This document shows positions 38,601 through 47,233 of a DNA stretch of 64,000 bases, piece by piece. How positions within the stretch are numbered: the first letter of the stretch is position 1; each line of letters opens with the position of its first letter. The position numbers were made by a program, and so were the translations under genes. Source of the DNA: Amycolatopsis tolypomycina. Its GTDB lineage: Bacteria > Actinomycetota > Actinomycetes > Mycobacteriales > Pseudonocardiaceae. The DNA lies in NCBI RefSeq assembly GCF_900105945.1, contig NZ_FNSO01000004.1, forward strand, positions 6,204,001-6,268,000, given 5' to 3'. The notes under the pieces were generated by a model. It was not told where the DNA came from. It saw nothing but the letters and a program-made list of their open reading frames with translations, and ran no database searches.

Positions 38601-40207
38601 TCGCGAAGACGCGGTTCTCGACGCCGGGCGTCGGCCTGATTTCGCCGCCGCCGCACCACGACATCTACTCGATCGAGGACCTGGCGCAGCTGATCCACGA
38701 CCTCAAGAACGCCAACCCGAACGCGCGCATCCACGTGAAGCTCGTGTCCGAGGTCGGCGTCGGCACGGTCGCGGCGGGCGTCTCGAAGGCGCACGCGGAC
38801 GTCGTGCTCATCTCGGGTCACGACGGCGGCACCGGCGCTTCGCCGCTGTCGTCGATCAAGCACGCGGGTGGCCCGTGGGAGCTGGGCCTGGCCGAGACGC
38901 AGCAGACGCTGCTGGCCAACCGGCTGCGCGACCGGATCGTCGTGCAGACCGACGGCCAGCTCAAGACCGGCCGCGACGTCATCATCGCGGCGCTGCTGGG
39001 TGCCGAGGAGTTCGGCTTCGCGACCGCGCCGCTGGTGGTGTCGGGCTGCATCATGATGCGCGTCTGCCACCTCGACACGTGCCCGGTCGGCGTCGCGACG
39101 CAGAACCCGAAGCTGCGCGAGAAGTTCAGCGGCAAGGCCGAGTACGTCGTCAACTTCTTCGAGTTCATCGCCCAGGAAGTGCGCGAGTACCTGGCGGAGC
39201 TGGGCTTCCGGTCGATCGCCGAGGCCGTCGGGCACGCCGAGTTCCTCGACAAGCGCAAGGCGATCGAGCACTGGAAGGCGTCCGGGCTCGACCTGTCGCC
39301 GATCTTCCACGTGCCCGACATGGCCCCGGCCGGGCTGCGCCTGCAGCAGACCAAGCAGGACCACGGCCTGGAGAAGGCGCTCGACAACACGCTGATCCAG
39401 CTGGCCGAGGGTGCGCTGAACTCCGGCGACAAGGTGCGGCTGGAACTCCCCGTCCGCAACGTGAACCGGACCGTCGGCACCATGCTCGGCTCGGAGCTCA
39501 CCAAGCGGTGGGGCGGCGAAGGCCTGCCCGACGACACCATCGACGTCACCTTCACCGGCACCGCGGGCCAGTCGTTCGGCGCGTTCGTGCCGAAGGGCAT
39601 CACGCTGCGGCTCTACGGCGACGGCAACGACTACGTCGGCAAGGGCCTCTCCGGCGGACGGCTGATCGTGCGGCCGCCGCGGGACGCCCACTACGTGGCC
39701 GAGGAGCAGATCATCGCCGGCAACGTCATCGCCTACGGCGCGACGAGCGGCGAGATCTTCATCCGCGGCAAGGTCGGCGAGCGGTTCTGCGTGCGCAACT
39801 CCGGCGCGCTGGCCGTCGTCGAAGGCGTCGGCGACCACGGCGGCGAGTACATGACCGGCGGCCGGATGGTCGTGCTCGGCCCGATCGGGCGCAACTTCGC
39901 GGCCGGCATGTCCGGCGGCATCGCCTACGTGCTCGACCTGCCCGCCCACCGCGTCAACCCGGAGATGGTCGACCTCGACCCGCTCGACTCCGAGGACGCG
40001 GACTTCCTGCGCGAAACGCTGGAAAAGCACTACGACGAAACCGAATCCGCGGTCGCGCGGGAACTGCTGGCCGACTGGGACGCGGGCGTCGACCGCTTCG
40101 GGAAGGTCATGCCGAAGGACTACAAGCGCGTGCTCGCGGCGCAGGTGCAGGCCGAGCGCGACGGGCGCGACGTGAACGAGGCGATCATGGAGGCCGCACA
40201 TGGCTGA
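35636..40207 (+). CDS. gltB: Glutamate synthase (NADPH) large subunit
   Basis: A 1523-residue GOGAT large chain that makes glutamate from glutamine and 2-oxoglutarate. The class II amidotransferase nucleophile is Cys33 in [12 protein letters not shown], exposed after removal of a 32-residue propeptide. The central and FMN synthase domains follow, then the 3Fe-4S cluster Cys1138, Cys1144 and Cys1149 ([12 protein letters not shown]), and a C-terminal beta-helix ([15 protein letters not shown] .. [14 protein letters not shown]). GTG 35636 has GGGAGG upstream. Overlaps gltD by eight bases. Length is normal. Confidence 0.98.
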   Translation: MTHRASSLPPSREQLSNAEAEGLYRSDYEHDACGVAFVADLTGRRDHAIVAKALVALRNLEHRGARGAEPDTGDGAGLLIQIPDEFYRAVVDFELPEPGAYAVGTAFLPQDEKRRGRAMTTIERIAAEEDMRVLGWRELPVHTEHCGPTAAETMPHFTQLFLAARRPKPEHSDPLHLERSAFCVRKRAEHELVEDDVYFPSLSSRTIVYKGMLTEPQVERFFADLTDERVTSAIGLVHSRFSTNTFPSWPLAHPYRYVAHNGEINTLRGNRNWMDAREALLETDLIPGDLKRVYPVITRGASDSASFDEVLELLHLGGRSLPHAVLMMIPEAWENHQEMDPARRAFYEFHSTLMEPWDGPALVAFTDGSQIGAVLDRNGLRPGRYWVTDDGLVVLASEVGVLDIDPATIVRKGRLEPGRMFLVDTVEGRIIEDEEVKTELATAHPYDEWVDAGLLHLEDLPERDREVPLHAALVRRQQAFGYTEEELEAILEPMARTGAEPIGSMGNDSPLAPLSSRPRLLFDYFIQLFAQVTNPPLDAIREELVTALGTQIGAEPNLLEGNAASCRRIVLPFPVLDNDQFAKLVHVNDDGDLPEFQAVTVLGRYNVHGGGDALVKRLDEIRAEVSEAIEDGARLIVLSDRGVDENHAPIPSLLLTGAVHHHLVREKTRTQVGLIVEAGDAREVHHIALLIGYGVAAVNPYLAMATVEEMAHQGLIPGVTPKQATQNLIKALGKGVRKTMSKMGVSTVASYTGAQIFEAIGLGEEVIDNCFTGTTSRLGGVGFETLADEVAKRHKYAFPADGVRAAHRELETGADYQWRREGEPHLFNPQTVFKLQHSTRSGKYEIFKEYTKAVDDQAEKLLTLRGLFDFKYGKRAPVPIEEVEPVSEIVKRFATGAISYGSISMEMHQTLAIAMNRLGGKSNTGEGGEDAERLYDPERRSAVKQVASGRFGVTSEYLVNADDIQIKMAQGAKPGEGGQLPGAKVYPWIAKTRFSTPGVGLISPPPHHDIYSIEDLAQLIHDLKNANPNARIHVKLVSEVGVGTVAAGVSKAHADVVLISGHDGGTGASPLSSIKHAGGPWELGLAETQQTLLANRLRDRIVVQTDGQLKTGRDVIIAALLGAEEFGFATAPLVVSGCIMMRVCHLDTCPVGVATQNPKLREKFSGKAEYVVNFFEFIAQEVREYLAELGFRSIAEAVGHAEFLDKRKAIEHWKASGLDLSPIFHVPDMAPAGLRLQQTKQDHGLEKALDNTLIQLAEGALNSGDKVRLELPVRNVNRTVGTMLGSELTKRWGGEGLPDDTIDVTFTGTAGQSFGAFVPKGITLRLYGDGNDYVGKGLSGGRLIVRPPRDAHYVAEEQIIAGNVIAYGATSGEIFIRGKVGERFCVRNSGALAVVEGVGDHGGEYMTGGRMVVLGPIGRNFAAGMSGGIAYVLDLPAHRVNPEMVDLDPLDSEDADFLRETLEKHYDETESAVARELLADWDAGVDRFGKVMPKDYKRVLAAQVQAERDGRDVNEAIMEAAHG

Positions 40208-41648
40208 CCCCAAGGGCTTTCTGACCACCACCCGCGAAGAGCCGAAGCGGCGTCCGGTCGACCTGCGGCTGATGGACTGGCGCGAGGTCTACGAAGACTT
40301 CGCCACGACGAAGCTGCAGAAGCAGGCCGGCCGCTGCATGGACTGCGGTATCCCGTTCTGCCACCAGGGCTGCCCGCTCGGGAACCTCATCCCGGAGTGG
40401 AACACGCTGACCTGGCGGGAGGACTGGCAGCAGGCGATCGAGCGGCTGCACGCGACCAACAACTTCCCGGAGTTCACCGGGACGCTGTGCCCTGCCCCGT
40501 GCGAAACCGCGTGCGTGCTCGGGATCAACGACGACCCGGTGACGATCAAGCGGGTCGAGATCTCGATCATCGACCGGGCCTTCGACGAGGGCTGGGTGAA
40601 GCCGCAGCTGCCGGTCGCGCTCACCGGCAAGAAGGTCGCCGTCGTCGGGTCCGGCCCGTCGGGTCTTGCCGCGGCGCAGCAGCTCACGCGCGCGGGCCAC
40701 AGCGTCGTGGTCCTCGAGCGGGCCGACAAGATCGGCGGGCTGCTGCGCTACGGCATCCCCGAGTTCAAGATGGAGAAGTCCCGCCTGGACCGGCGCCTCG
40801 ACCAGATGCGGGCCGAGGGCACGGAGTTCCGGACGTCGGTGAACGTCGGCGCGGACCTGCCGGTCGCCGAGCTTTTGGATTACGACGCCGTGGTGCTGGC
40901 CGGTGGCGCGACCGACTGGCGCGACCTGCCGATCCCCGGCCGCGAGCTCGACGGCATCCACCAGGCCATGGAGTTCCTGCCGCCGGCCAACCGGGTGGCT
41001 TCGGGCGAGCTTTCGGTGTCGCCCTTCGACGCTTCCGGTCTCGACGTCGTGGTGATCGGCGGCGGCGACACGGGCGCGGACTGCGTCGGCACGTCGCACC
41101 GCCAGGGCGCGCGGTCGGTGACGCAGCTGGAGATCATGCCTCGCCCGCCCGAGGCGCGTTCCGACGCCCACCCGTGGCCGACGTACCCGATGATCTACCG
41201 GGTGTCCTCGGCGCACGAAGAGGGCGGCGAGCGGCTGTACGCGGTGAACACGCAGGAGTTCCTGGGTGACGACTCCGGTCGGGTGCGCGCGTTGAAGCTG
41301 GTCGAGGTCCGCAACGAGGGCGGCAAGTTCGTGCCCGTGGCAGGCACCGAGCGGGAGCTGCCCGCGCAGCTGGTCCTGCTGGCGATGGGCTTCCTCGGGC
41401 CGGAGAAGAAGGGCCTGCTCGAAGACCTCGGCGTCGAGCTGGACGCGCGCGGCAACGTGGCCCGCGACAAGGCGTTCAAGACGAGCCTGGACAACGTGTT
41501 CGTGGCCGGCGACATGGGCCGCGGCCAGTCGCTGATCGTGTGGGCGATCGCGGAGGGCCGCAGCGCCGCGGCCGGCGTCGACGCCTACCTGACCGGCCGC
41601 GACGTCCTGCCCCGCCCGATCGCGCCGACGGACCGGCCGATCGCGTAA
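40200..41648 (+). CDS. gltD: Glutamate synthase small subunit
   Basis: A 482-residue FAD/NADPH subunit that feeds electrons to GltB. The N-terminal 4Fe-4S region has [18 protein letters not shown] and [15 protein letters not shown]; the FAD motif is [22 protein letters not shown], the NADPH motif [21 protein letters not shown], and the C-terminal FAD contact [26 protein letters not shown] 40200 lies inside the last codons of gltB, ensuring equal synthesis. A perfect 15-bp hairpin follows the stop. Confidence 0.98.
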   Translation: MADPKGFLTTTREEPKRRPVDLRLMDWREVYEDFATTKLQKQAGRCMDCGIPFCHQGCPLGNLIPEWNTLTWREDWQQAIERLHATNNFPEFTGTLCPAPCETACVLGINDDPVTIKRVEISIIDRAFDEGWVKPQLPVALTGKKVAVVGSGPSGLAAAQQLTRAGHSVVVLERADKIGGLLRYGIPEFKMEKSRLDRRLDQMRAEGTEFRTSVNVGADLPVAELLDYDAVVLAGGATDWRDLPIPGRELDGIHQAMEFLPPANRVASGELSVSPFDASGLDVVVIGGGDTGADCVGTSHRQGARSVTQLEIMPRPPEARSDAHPWPTYPMIYRVSSAHEEGGERLYAVNTQEFLGDDSGRVRALKLVEVRNEGGKFVPVAGTERELPAQLVLLAMGFLGPEKKGLLEDLGVELDARGNVARDKAFKTSLDNVFVAGDMGRGQSLIVWAIAEGRSAAAGVDAYLTGRDVLPRPIAPTDRPIA

Positions 41649-41654
41649 GACCCG

Positions 41655-41694
41655 GCGCCGGCGGAGGTGCCACTGTCGTCACCTCCGCCGGCGC
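41655..41694. terminator. Strong bidirectional terminator after gltBD
   Basis: GCGCCGGCGGAGGTG pairs perfectly with CACCTCCGCCGGCGC (15 bp) around a 10-base loop, directly after gltD and 12 bp before the stop of the convergent methyltransferase. No T-run follows, as is common in high-GC actinomycetes. Confidence 0.85.
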
Positions 41695-41706
41695 TGTCCC
41701 ACGTCG

Positions 41707-42519
41707 TCAGAACCGGTAGCGGAGGATGCGCGTGCCCTGCCGGGCCAGTGCGGTGCGGTGGCTCATGAGCCGGGTGGCCGCGCGCAGCGGCTGGGGAAAG
41801 CGGGCGACTTCCGCAGCGCGCGCGAGCAGCTGCTCCTCGGCCAACGTCAGGCCCGCGCCCCAGGTTTCGGGCTCGCGCGGGTCGTCGAAGCCCTGGGCGG
41901 CGGTGATGCCGATGGACTTGATCGTCGGGTGGTACTTCATCGCCCAGGCGGCGAAGCGGGTGTAGCCGTTGATGGCGAGTTCACCGGTGCCGAAGTGCGC
42001 GGTCAGCTCGCGGGTCATCCGCTGGAACGTGTCGCCGGGCAGGAACGGCAGCAGACCTTCGGCGACGATCATGGCCGGCCGGTCGCGGGGCAGCGGGTCG
42101 AGCCAGCCCGGCGTGGTCAGGTCGGCGCCGACGAGCCGCGACCGGTCCGGCAGGAACTGCGGCCGCAGGCCGACGACGTCGGGGAAGTCGACGTCGTACC
42201 AGTCGACACCGGCGGGCGGGTCGCAGCGGAGGACGCGGGTGTCGAGCCCGCACCCGAGGTCGAGCACGACGGCGTCCGGATGGGCGGCGACGAACGCGCG
42301 GACCGCGTCGTCGAGCTTCTTGGCGCGCAGCGCGGTGCCGCAGACGAGGCTGGGCTTGAGGCGGAGCTTGGCGAAGTCGTAGTCGATCGTGCCGGCAATG
42401 CCCGCGGAATGGGTGTCGCCGAGGATCGGCTGGGGCAGCTCGGCGTCCAGAGCCCTCGCGTAGAGGGTGAGCAGCAGGGTTTCCCGGACCGGGTCCAGGT
42501 CCAGGCGCAGACGGGGCAC
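41707..42519 (-). CDS. Leucine-carboxyl-methyltransferase-type O-methyltransferase (TcmP-like)
   Basis: A 270-residue SAM-dependent methyltransferase: motif I VVLDLGCGLDTRVLR, acidic loop DWYDVDFPDVVGLR and post-I PAMIVAEGLLPFLP. The LCMT/TcmP family O-methylates carboxyl groups, including polyketide intermediates. GTG 42519 follows GAGGACC. It is only 9 bp downstream of the MarR/GbsR regulator and transcribed with it, so its expression is probably controlled by that protein via the 40-bp palindrome upstream. Substrate unknown. Confidence 0.85.
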   Translation of the reverse strand: MPRLRLDLDPVRETLLLTLYARALDAELPQPILGDTHSAGIAGTIDYDFAKLRLKPSLVCGTALRAKKLDDAVRAFVAAHPDAVVLDLGCGLDTRVLRCDPPAGVDWYDVDFPDVVGLRPQFLPDRSRLVGADLTTPGWLDPLPRDRPAMIVAEGLLPFLPGDTFQRMTRELTAHFGTGELAINGYTRFAAWAMKYHPTIKSIGITAAQGFDDPREPETWGAGLTLAEEQLLARAAEVARFPQPLRAATRLMSHRTALARQGTRILRYRF

Positions 42520-42528
42520 GGGAGGTCC

Positions 42529-42984
42529 TCAGGGTTTCGGGGGATGGCGGGCGGCGATGTCGCGCAGCCAGGTCAGGGACTGCTGGGCGGCGCGGATGCG
42601 CCCGGTCCGAGGTCCGCTGCCGCCGACGAGGTGCGCGCCCTCGTCGGCGATGTCGCCGAAGGCACCGAGGCCGTCGAGCTTGCGCTGGATGACCTTGTGC
42701 CAGGCGTCGTCCTCGATGCGGTAGTAGGTGGTGCGGTCACCGGGCACGCGCACCTTGCGGACCAGCCCGATGGCGGCGAGGAACCGCATGTTCGAGGTCA
42801 GCGACGCGCGGCTGGCCCGGATCGTCTCGGCGATCCGGCCCGCGGACTGCTCGGGCGGGTCGCAGATCATCAGCAGGCCGAGGATGCGCCCGGTGATCGG
42901 CGGGAGCGCCCATTCCTCCACGCAGAACGTGGCCACCCGCTCGATCCACCGCAGCACCTCGTCCTCGTCGTCCGCACCGGACAC
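42529..42984 (-). CDS. MarR/GbsR-like winged-helix regulator
   Basis: A 151-residue regulator: ALPPITGRILGLLMICDPPEQSAGRIAETIRASRASLTSNMRFLAAIGLVRKVRVPGDRTTYYRI forms a winged helix of the GbsR/MarR type, with a short helical C-terminus. GTG 42984 has GAGGAGGAG upstream, which decided the start over the longer open frame. It is the first gene of a two-gene unit with the methyltransferase and probably autoregulates through the GTTTCAGT-type palindrome at 43031-43070. Confidence 0.85.
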   Translation of the reverse strand: MSGADDEDEVLRWIERVATFCVEEWALPPITGRILGLLMICDPPEQSAGRIAETIRASRASLTSNMRFLAAIGLVRKVRVPGDRTTYYRIEDDAWHKVIQRKLDGLGAFGDIADEGAHLVGGSGPRTGRIRAAQQSLTWLRDIAARHPPKP

Positions 42985-43030
42985 AACGCTCCTCCTCGGC
43001 CACCTGTGTTCCTCCTCGGCTCGCCAAGAA

Positions 43031-43070
43031 GGGGCTAGTTGTTTCAGTCTCGACTGAAACAACTAGCCCC
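43031..43070. promoter_or_regulatory. 40-bp inverted repeat upstream of the MarR/GbsR gene
   Basis: GGGGCTAGTTGTTTCAGTC and its exact complement flank a TC centre: 19-bp arms. The inner part, GTTTCAGT..ACTGAAAC, is a style of operator used by MarR/GbsR regulators; the outer part may also end transcription from the epimerase gene 18 bp away. It is 47 bp before the regulator start. Confidence 0.65.
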
Positions 43071-43087
43071 GTCAACCCCCGAGTTTC

Positions 43088-43960
43088 TCAGCGGTCGTAG
43101 TAACCCTTCTCGAGGTCGTCCAGCAGCCCGGGTTGCGTGGGCTGCCAGCCGAGCAGCTCCCGGGTTGCCTGCGCGGAAGCCGGCTGGTCGATGGCCAGGA
43201 TCCCGCCGAGGAACCCGAGTTCCTCGGCAGCCACGGACGTGACCGGCAAGCCGGTGCGGCGGCCGACGACCTCGGCGATGTCGCGGATCCGCACGCCTTC
43301 GTCGCCGACCGCGTGCAGGACGGCCTTCGGTTCGGCCCGTTCCAGCGCAAGGCGGAACAGGTGGGCGGCGTCCAGGACGTGCACCGCGGGCCAGCGCTGC
43401 GTCCCGTCGCCGACGTAGGCCGCGATGCCCTTTTCGCGCCCGAGGGCGACCAGGTGGGCGATGAACCCGTGGTCGCCCTCGCCGTGGACCGTCCGCGGCA
43501 GCCGGACGAGGGACGCGCGGACGCCCCGTTCGGCCGTCTCGAGGATGGCGCGGGCGATGTTCCCCCGGCCGCCCACGGGACCCACGAAGACGGGGTCGTC
43601 CTGCTCGGTCGCCGCGCGTCCGGGCACCATCGGCGTCCCCGAGGCCGCGACGAAGGCCTTGCCGGCCAGGACGTCGGTCATGGCTTCGACGGCCCGTGCA
43701 TCGGTCGCGATCGAGTCCTCGATCCGGGTGAAGTCGTGCCCGAAGGCGAGGTGGACGACGCCGTCAGCGCTCTTCGCGCCCGCTTGCAGCGTTTCGAGGT
43801 CGCCGAGATCGCCGCGCAGGACGGTCGCCCCCATGGCGGCGACGGTGTCGGCGGCCGCGTCCGACCTCGCCAGCCCGACGACGTCGTGGCCCGCGTCGAG
43901 GAGTTCGGGCACGAGGGCCCGGCCGATCCAGCCGGAGGCGCCGGTGACGAACACACGCAT
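43088..43960 (-). CDS. NAD-dependent epimerase/dehydratase-like SDR
   Basis: A 290-residue extended short-chain dehydrogenase: dinucleotide motif MRVFVTGASGWIGRALVPELLDAGHDVVGLARS, then GDLGDLETLQAGAKSADGVVHLA. The usual YxxxK catalytic pair is not evident (RTVHGEGDHGF is found at that place), so it belongs to the atypical SDR5-like group and may be an NmrA-like sensor or reductase. ATG 43960 has GAAGGAG nine bases upstream. Two TetR-type palindromes separate it from the divergent TetR gene, which probably represses it. Confidence 0.85.
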   Translation of the reverse strand: MRVFVTGASGWIGRALVPELLDAGHDVVGLARSDAAADTVAAMGATVLRGDLGDLETLQAGAKSADGVVHLAFGHDFTRIEDSIATDARAVEAMTDVLAGKAFVAASGTPMVPGRAATEQDDPVFVGPVGGRGNIARAILETAERGVRASLVRLPRTVHGEGDHGFIAHLVALGREKGIAAYVGDGTQRWPAVHVLDAAHLFRLALERAEPKAVLHAVGDEGVRIRDIAEVVGRRTGLPVTSVAAEELGFLGGILAIDQPASAQATRELLGWQPTQPGLLDDLEKGYYDR

Positions 43961-43974
43961 GAGGTTCTCCTTCA

Positions 43975-44029
43975 GTGATGACACCTGGTGCCATCACCGT
44001 ACACCCGCGATGACACCCGGTGTCATCGC
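43975..44029. promoter_or_regulatory. Two TetR operators between epimerase and TetR genes
   Basis: A 23-bp perfect palindrome at 44007-44029 (half GCGATGACACC, centre C) and a 23-bp palindrome with one mismatch at 43975-43997 (half GTGATGACACC, centre T). Centres are 32 bp apart. One covers each divergent promoter; the right one ends just before the TAGGCT box of the TetR gene. Confidence 0.85.
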
Positions 44030-44043
44030 CTAGGCTGGGACCC

Positions 44044-44616
44044 ATGAGCCGCTGGGAGCCGAACACGCGCGAGCGCCTGCTCGACGCCGCGCTCGACCTG
44101 TTCGGCGAGCGCGGCTACGACAGCGTCACGGTCGCAGAGATCGCGGAGCGGGCCGGACTGACGAAGCGGACCTTCTTCCGCCACTTCGCCGACAAGCGCG
44201 AAGTGCTCTTCGCGGGCCAGGAGATCATGAGCAGGCTCCTGTCCGACGCAATCGCGGCCGCACCAGCCTCGGCAACCCCGATCGAGGCGGTCGCGGCGGC
44301 ATTGACGGCCGCCACGCAACCGCTGGGGCCCCATCGGCGGGAGCGGGCCCGCCAGATCCGCGCGGTGGTCGCCGGCCACACCGACCTGCGCGAGCGCGAG
44401 CTGCTGAAGCTGGCAACGCTACGGGCCGCAATGGCCGAGGCATTGCGCGCCCGCGGCACCCCACCCCCGACGGCAAGCCTGGCCGCGGAGATCGGCGGCC
44501 TCGCGTTTTCGACGGGCTTCATTCGCTGGGTCGAGCCGGACAGCGAGCGGGAGTTCGCCCCGCTGGTGCTCGAGGCCCTGGACGAACTGATGGCAGCAAC
44601 CACCACCCTCGCCTGA
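44044..44616 (+). CDS. TetR-family repressor of the divergent epimerase
   Basis: A 190-residue regulator: HTH with SVTVAEIAERAGLTKRTFFRHFADKREVLFAG and a helical C-terminal ligand domain. ATG 44044 follows TAGGCT (44031-44036) by seven bases, so the mRNA is probably leaderless. The two GATGACACC-type palindromes in the divergent promoter region make local autorepression and control of the epimerase very likely. Inducer unknown. Confidence 0.92.
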   Translation: MSRWEPNTRERLLDAALDLFGERGYDSVTVAEIAERAGLTKRTFFRHFADKREVLFAGQEIMSRLLSDAIAAAPASATPIEAVAAALTAATQPLGPHRRERARQIRAVVAGHTDLRERELLKLATLRAAMAEALRARGTPPPTASLAAEIGGLAFSTGFIRWVEPDSEREFAPLVLEALDELMAATTTLA

Positions 44617-44690
44617 CCCTGCACGCCGGCTCGCCTGCCCCGCCCCGGCTCGGCTGCCCCTGCCCCGGCTCGGCTCGCCTGCCCCGCCCC

Positions 44691-44822
44691 GGCTACCCCT
44701 GCCCCGGCTCGCCTGACCCGCCCCGCCCCGGCTCGGCTACCCCTGCCCCGGCTCGCCTGACCCGCCCCGCCCCGGCTCGGCTACCCCTGCCCCGGCTCGC
44801 CTGACCCGCCCCGCCCCGGCTC
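44691..44822. repeat. 44-bp direct tandem repeat, three copies
   Basis: Units start at 44691, 44735 and 44779 with GGCTACCCCTGCCCCGGCTC and contain TGACCCGCCCCGCCCC; degenerate copies extend back to about 44635. The plus strand is strongly pyrimidine/C-rich. Non-coding, in the gap between the TetR gene and the convergent oxidoreductase gene. Confidence 0.85.
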
Positions 44823-44830
44823 GGCGGCCT

Positions 44831-45007
44831 CGTTCCCGCGAGATCCGCCCCCAATCACGCCAGTCCCGTCCCAGCCACGCGAGATCCGGCCCCAATCACG
44901 CCAGTCCCGCCCCAGCCACGCGAGACCCGGCCCCAATCACGCCAGTCCCGCCCCAGCCACGCGAGATCCGCCCCCAATCACGCCAGTCCCGACCCCAATC
45001 ACGCGAG
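44831..45007. repeat. 20/21-bp alternating repeat array related to 13865-14099
   Basis: Alternating 12-mers CAATCACGCCAG (44852, 44893, 44934, 44975) and CAGCCACGCGAG (44872, 44913, 44954), with a final CAATCACGCGAG at 44996 and a partial unit at 44831. Spacing alternates 20 and 21 bp, giving a 41-bp higher-order unit. Same core as the array near 13.9 kb, but here all copies share one orientation. Confidence 0.85.
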
Positions 45008-45024
45008 ATCCGGCCCGGCTCATA

Positions 45025-45077
45025 CGCCCCAATGTGGCGTTGGGTGCATCCAACGCACCGAACGCCACATTGGGGCG
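45025..45077. repeat. Long perfect inverted repeat (17-bp arms)
   Basis: CGCCCCAATGTGGCGTT at 45025-45041 pairs with its exact complement at 45061-45077; the 19-base interior itself contains GGGTGCATCC symmetry. It lies 12 bp beyond the stop of the oxidoreductase gene and directly next to the repeat array. It could act as a terminator or be a mobile palindromic repeat. Confidence 0.75.
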
Positions 45078-45088
45078 CTCGGCCGCCC

Positions 45089-45949
45089 CTACCTCGCCGC
45101 CACCCGGCCGGCGAACACCTCCACCAGGCTCGCGAAGCTGTCCGCCCCGTGCCCGGCCGCGCTCGCGCGCTCCATCATCCCCCTCAGCAACTCCGGCAAC
45201 GCGTTGTCCACCCCGCGCGCCCCGGCCGCGTGGATCAGGTGCCCGATCGCCGCGATCTGCACGTCCACCGTGGCGTCGTCGCCCGGGTACCGGCCCTCGT
45301 CGACCTGCTCCGCGTAGCGCGTCAGGAACCGGTTCACCGTGCCCAGCCAGCGGATCGCGACCGGCGTGAACTCCGTCGCCGTCGTCTTCTCCGCTCCCAC
45401 CAGCGCCGTCCCGTGGAGCCAGCCGGCCATCGCCGACCACATCAGCCCCAGCAGGGCCGCGTCGTACAGGGATGCCCGGCCCGGGTCCTCCCCCAGGTAC
45501 ACCGGGTCGCCCAGGGCCGCCAGCGCCGGTGCGTGCGCGTCGAACACCGGCCGCGGCCCGCTGTACAGGACCATCACCTCCGCCGAGCCCACGCCCTCCG
45601 GCGTGGTCATGATCGCGCCGTCGAGGTAACCCGCGCCGAACCACTCCGCCGCTTCCGCCGCCTGCTCCGGCGATCCGGACGTCAGGTTGACGAAGTCCTT
45701 GCCCCGCAACGACTCCGGCTCGACCACCGCGCGCAGCACGCGGTAGTCGAGCACGCAGGCGACCACGAGCGGGCTCGCCGCGATCGCCTCCGCGGGCGTC
45801 GCCGCGAGCCGCGCTCCCCGCCGCGTCAGGGGCGCCGCCTTCTCCGCCGTGCGGTTCCAGACGGTCACCGGGTGCCCGTGGTCCAGCAGGGCCCCGGCCA
45901 GTGCCGAGCCCATCGACCCCAGGCCGAGGACGGTCACAGGCTGCTTCAT
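45089..45949 (-). CDS. NADPH-dependent imine-reductase-like oxidoreductase
   Basis: A 286-residue member of the beta-hydroxyacid dehydrogenase superfamily: MKQPVTVLGLGSMGSALAGALLDHGHPVTVWNRT gives the Rossmann motif and the NADPH-selective NRT, followed by a helical C-terminal domain (AALLGLMWSAMAGWLHGTALVGAE). The catalytic Lys of hydroxyacid dehydrogenases is not at its usual place, as in imine reductases. ATG 45949 has GAGGAG upstream. It diverges from the GlxA-type regulator, which is its likely controller. Confidence 0.85.
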   Translation of the reverse strand: MKQPVTVLGLGSMGSALAGALLDHGHPVTVWNRTAEKAAPLTRRGARLAATPAEAIAASPLVVACVLDYRVLRAVVEPESLRGKDFVNLTSGSPEQAAEAAEWFGAGYLDGAIMTTPEGVGSAEVMVLYSGPRPVFDAHAPALAALGDPVYLGEDPGRASLYDAALLGLMWSAMAGWLHGTALVGAEKTTATEFTPVAIRWLGTVNRFLTRYAEQVDEGRYPGDDATVDVQIAAIGHLIHAAGARGVDNALPELLRGMMERASAAGHGADSFASLVEVFAGRVAAR

Positions 45950-46063
45950 TTCGTTGCTCCTCAAGGGTTTCCGATGTTCTGCCGCCAGATTCGCAGCGCC
46001 GGGAACCGCCAGCCAGTGGCACCACTGACCACCATCACCAAATTCCTGCCATACGATCGAGGC

Positions 46064-47089
46064 ATGAGCGCGGGATCCGTCGCCCTGGTCGTCCCCGAGG
46101 AAGTCGGGCTGCGGTCCTGGGACCTGTACGAAGTGAGCATCGCGGCCACGGTCTTCGGCGTGCCACAGCCCGACCTCGCCGATCCCTGGTACGACCTGCG
46201 GATCTGCGGTGTCGGCTCGACGTCTCCGGGCGCACCCGGCCTCGCCCTGCGGACGCCGTACGGGCTCGACGGCCTCGAGGGCGCCGGCACCGTCATCGTG
46301 CCGTCGGTCCCGGACGCCTGTGTGGACGACGGCGTGCCGGTGCCCGAAGACCTCGTCGCGGCCCTTCGCAACGCCCACGCCAACGGCGCGAGGATGGTGT
46401 CGCTGTGCACCGGCGCCTTCGCGCTCGCCGCGGCCGGGCTGCTCGACGGCCGCCGCGCCACCGCCCACTGGATGCACACCGCCCAGCTCGCCGAGCGCCA
46501 CCCCGCGGTGCTGGTCGACGACTCGGTCCTCTACGTCGACGACGGCGACGTGCTGACCAGCGCCGGGATGACCGCCGGGCTCGACCTCTGCCTGCACCTG
46601 GTCCGCCGCGACCTCGGCGCGCACGTCGCCAACCAGCTGGCGCGCCGGCTGGTCGTGCCCGCACACCGGCCCGGCGGCCAGGCGCAGTTCGTCGACCTGT
46701 CCGTGCCCGCCACCGACGCCGACGGCCTCGCCCCGGTGCTGGACTGGGCCCGCGCCCACCTCGACCGCCCCCTGACGATCGAGGACATGGCCCGCCGGGC
46801 CGCGGTCAGCCCCCGCACCTTCTACCGGCAGCTGCGGCGCGCCACCGGCACGACGCCGCTGCAGTGGCTGCTCAACCAGCGCCTGGCCCGGGCGCAGACA
46901 CTCCTGGAATCGACCGGGCTGGCGATGGAGAAAATCGCGGCGCTGAGCGGGCTCGGCACCGCGAACAACCTGCGTCACCACTTCTTGAAGCAGATCGGTG
47001 TGTCACCGGGCGATTACCGACGGGCATTTCCCCGGTCGGCAGGCGCGGCGAATTCTTTCCGGACAGAAACTGTTTCACGCTCAACTTAA
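46064..47089 (+). CDS. GlxA-type transcriptional regulator (DJ-1/PfpI + AraC)
   Basis: A 341-residue protein. The amidase-like DJ-1/PfpI sensor domain spans about 5-190, with the nucleophile-elbow region GARMVSLCTGAFALAAAGLL (Cys present), followed by an AraC double HTH at about 225-325 (HLDRPLTIEDMARRAAVSPRTFYRQLRRATGTTPLQWL). Such regulators respond to small nitrogen compounds. ATG 46064 follows TACGAT by six bases, suggesting a leaderless mRNA. Divergent from the imine-reductase-like gene. Confidence 0.92.
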   Translation: MSAGSVALVVPEEVGLRSWDLYEVSIAATVFGVPQPDLADPWYDLRICGVGSTSPGAPGLALRTPYGLDGLEGAGTVIVPSVPDACVDDGVPVPEDLVAALRNAHANGARMVSLCTGAFALAAAGLLDGRRATAHWMHTAQLAERHPAVLVDDSVLYVDDGDVLTSAGMTAGLDLCLHLVRRDLGAHVANQLARRLVVPAHRPGGQAQFVDLSVPATDADGLAPVLDWARAHLDRPLTIEDMARRAAVSPRTFYRQLRRATGTTPLQWLLNQRLARAQTLLESTGLAMEKIAALSGLGTANNLRHHFLKQIGVSPGDYRRAFPRSAGAANSFRTETVSRST

Positions 47090-47233
47090 TCTTTCGTGTG
47101 AATCCGGCAAACGGGTGGCAGCACCGGCCTCCGGCGTTGCACTCTGTATTCAGGGGACCCGGTCGGCCGAGGGGGGATTCCGGTCGGCCGGGTGCCCGCC
47201 GAGAGGCGGGCTTTCACAGGGGAGGGAACCGGA

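Noticed and set aside
35264..40231. Very long minus-strand open frame (about 1650 codons) opposite gltB
   Set aside because: It is the antisense of gltB, open only because of GC-rich codon bias; its translation is Arg/Val/Leu/His-rich without domains.
45032..46063. Long N-terminal extension of the GlxA-type regulator
   Set aside because: It would be antisense to the imine-reductase-like gene; the leaderless promoter and family alignment place the start at 46064.
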